Shown here: positions 63,273-64,000 of the stretch, piece after piece
How the letters are laid out: each line of letters starts with the position of its first letter
How positions within the stretch are numbered: the stretch's first letter is position 1
Assembly (NCBI GenBank): GCA_902729315.2
Contig: LR746265.1
Coordinates: forward strand, 999,501-1,063,500
Direction: 5' to 3'
DNA: 64,000 bases
Origin: Spirodela intermedia
Lineage: Eukaryota; Streptophyta; Magnoliopsida; Alismatales; Araceae
The notes under the pieces: generated by a model
Told to the model about the DNA's origin: nothing
Seen by the model: the letters and a program-made list of their open reading frames with translations, nothing else
Databases searched by the model: none
Made by a program: the position numbers and the translations under genes

Positions 63273-64000
63273 GTGTGGATATTGAACTTTTTCTTCCTAA
63301 TTCCATGTACTTTATGCCGTTGTTTAATTGCTCAATTAACTATTTTTTTATCGAAATATAAGGTATTACCTATGATGTCTAGGAAGTTTGACTATTAATT
63401 TTATGCTTTCAACAAGCGCCTAGCACTTGCTGTTTTTGATTGATAGTTATAAGTTTTGAGAAACAATCATAGGCTGAAAAAGAAAATTGTCCATTTGTTC
63501 ACTAATGTTGAACCAGATCCTTATTTCTGAAGACTAGGTAGAAAAAAGATGGAGATTGGAGGTGACAGGGTACTCCTTTTCTTTAAGCGCTTTGACCTGA
63601 AGTAGTAGCTTCTGGCTAGTTCAATAGATAAGATGAATGCACTCCCCTCAATGAAGAATGAGGTATCCTTTGCCTCTTACCTTGAGATTCTCCTCCTCAA
63701 TGAATAAGCTGTAAGGCTGCTCTGGATAGGGTTAGCTTAACCCACTTACGTTCAGTTTGGGTAAGTTCCTTTAGTCGTTTTGCTCAGGTGGCCTTGAGAG
63801 TAGAAATATTTGGTGGACGTAGCATTGAGTGGAGAAAGTAATTTGGGTGGAAGAAACCTATATGGATCGATTGGGATCTCAACCAAGATTCTAATCTTCC
63901 TTTCGTAAGACAGCTCAAAAAAGTTCACCTGTAAAAGATTATCATCTGCAGAAGGTTATGGGGCTGACTAATGAAAATCCAACAACTGTTCAGTTGGGGT
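63273..64000 (+). other. Probable intron of the right-end gene
   Basis: AT-rich, with no convincing exon. An acceptor-like ATCTGCAG near 63950 is followed by a short open stretch to the window end, too short to judge. Confidence 0.35.

Overview
The window is nuclear DNA of a flowering plant. It holds intron-rich genes of plant-specific families: a class XI myosin with 39 coding exons, a type II (AVP2-like) proton pyrophosphatase, a plant DENN-domain protein and a Werner-type 3'-5' exonuclease. It also carries plant Ty1/copia and Ty3/gypsy relics and many GA/CT microsatellites near gene starts. The species cannot be named from the sequence. Exons were joined by hand from GT-AG junctions, reading phase and family conservation, and the exon lengths add up to open frames except where noted.

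Layout, left to right. (1) About 968-14134, minus: a DENN-domain gene, with 17 coding exons found and the last exon not identified. Its longest internal intron holds a rearranged Ty1/copia fragment. (2) 14135-17079: divergent intergenic and promoter region. (3) 17080-34357, plus: a class XI myosin whose first coding exon is only the ATG. It encodes motor, six IQ repeats, coiled coil and DIL-type tail, but has a 2-bp frameshift in the sixth IQ repeat. (4) About 35.36-39.65 kb: a decayed Ty3/gypsy retrotransposon. Its reverse transcriptase is split by an insertion carrying three 5S-rRNA-like segments. (5) 39950-43596, minus: a WEX-type exonuclease with an intact DEDDy catalytic set. Its start is preceded by a four-copy tandem repeat of about 210-260 bp. 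(6) 45098-54413, minus: a type II H+-pyrophosphatase with 14 coding exons and one GC-AG intron. (7) 55.50-56.07 kb: three tandem copies of an AT-rich unit of about 200 bp. (8) 56104-57673, minus: an EamA-type membrane transporter with 3 exons. (9) 57.7-61.2 kb: mostly non-coding. (10) About 61.3 kb to the right edge, plus: the 5' end of a gene of unknown function, with a non-coding leader exon and a first coding exon encoding a basic peptide.

The genes look like independent housekeeping or membrane-traffic loci: Rab regulation, organelle transport on actin, endomembrane proton pumping, DNA/RNA exonuclease and solute transport. There is no sign of a gene cluster. The observations most worth checking are the myosin frameshift, the 5S-like insertion, a possible alternative first exon for the exonuclease, the tandem repeats next to gene ends and the GC-AG intron. 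I saw no operon, CRISPR array, tRNA gene or viral gene.
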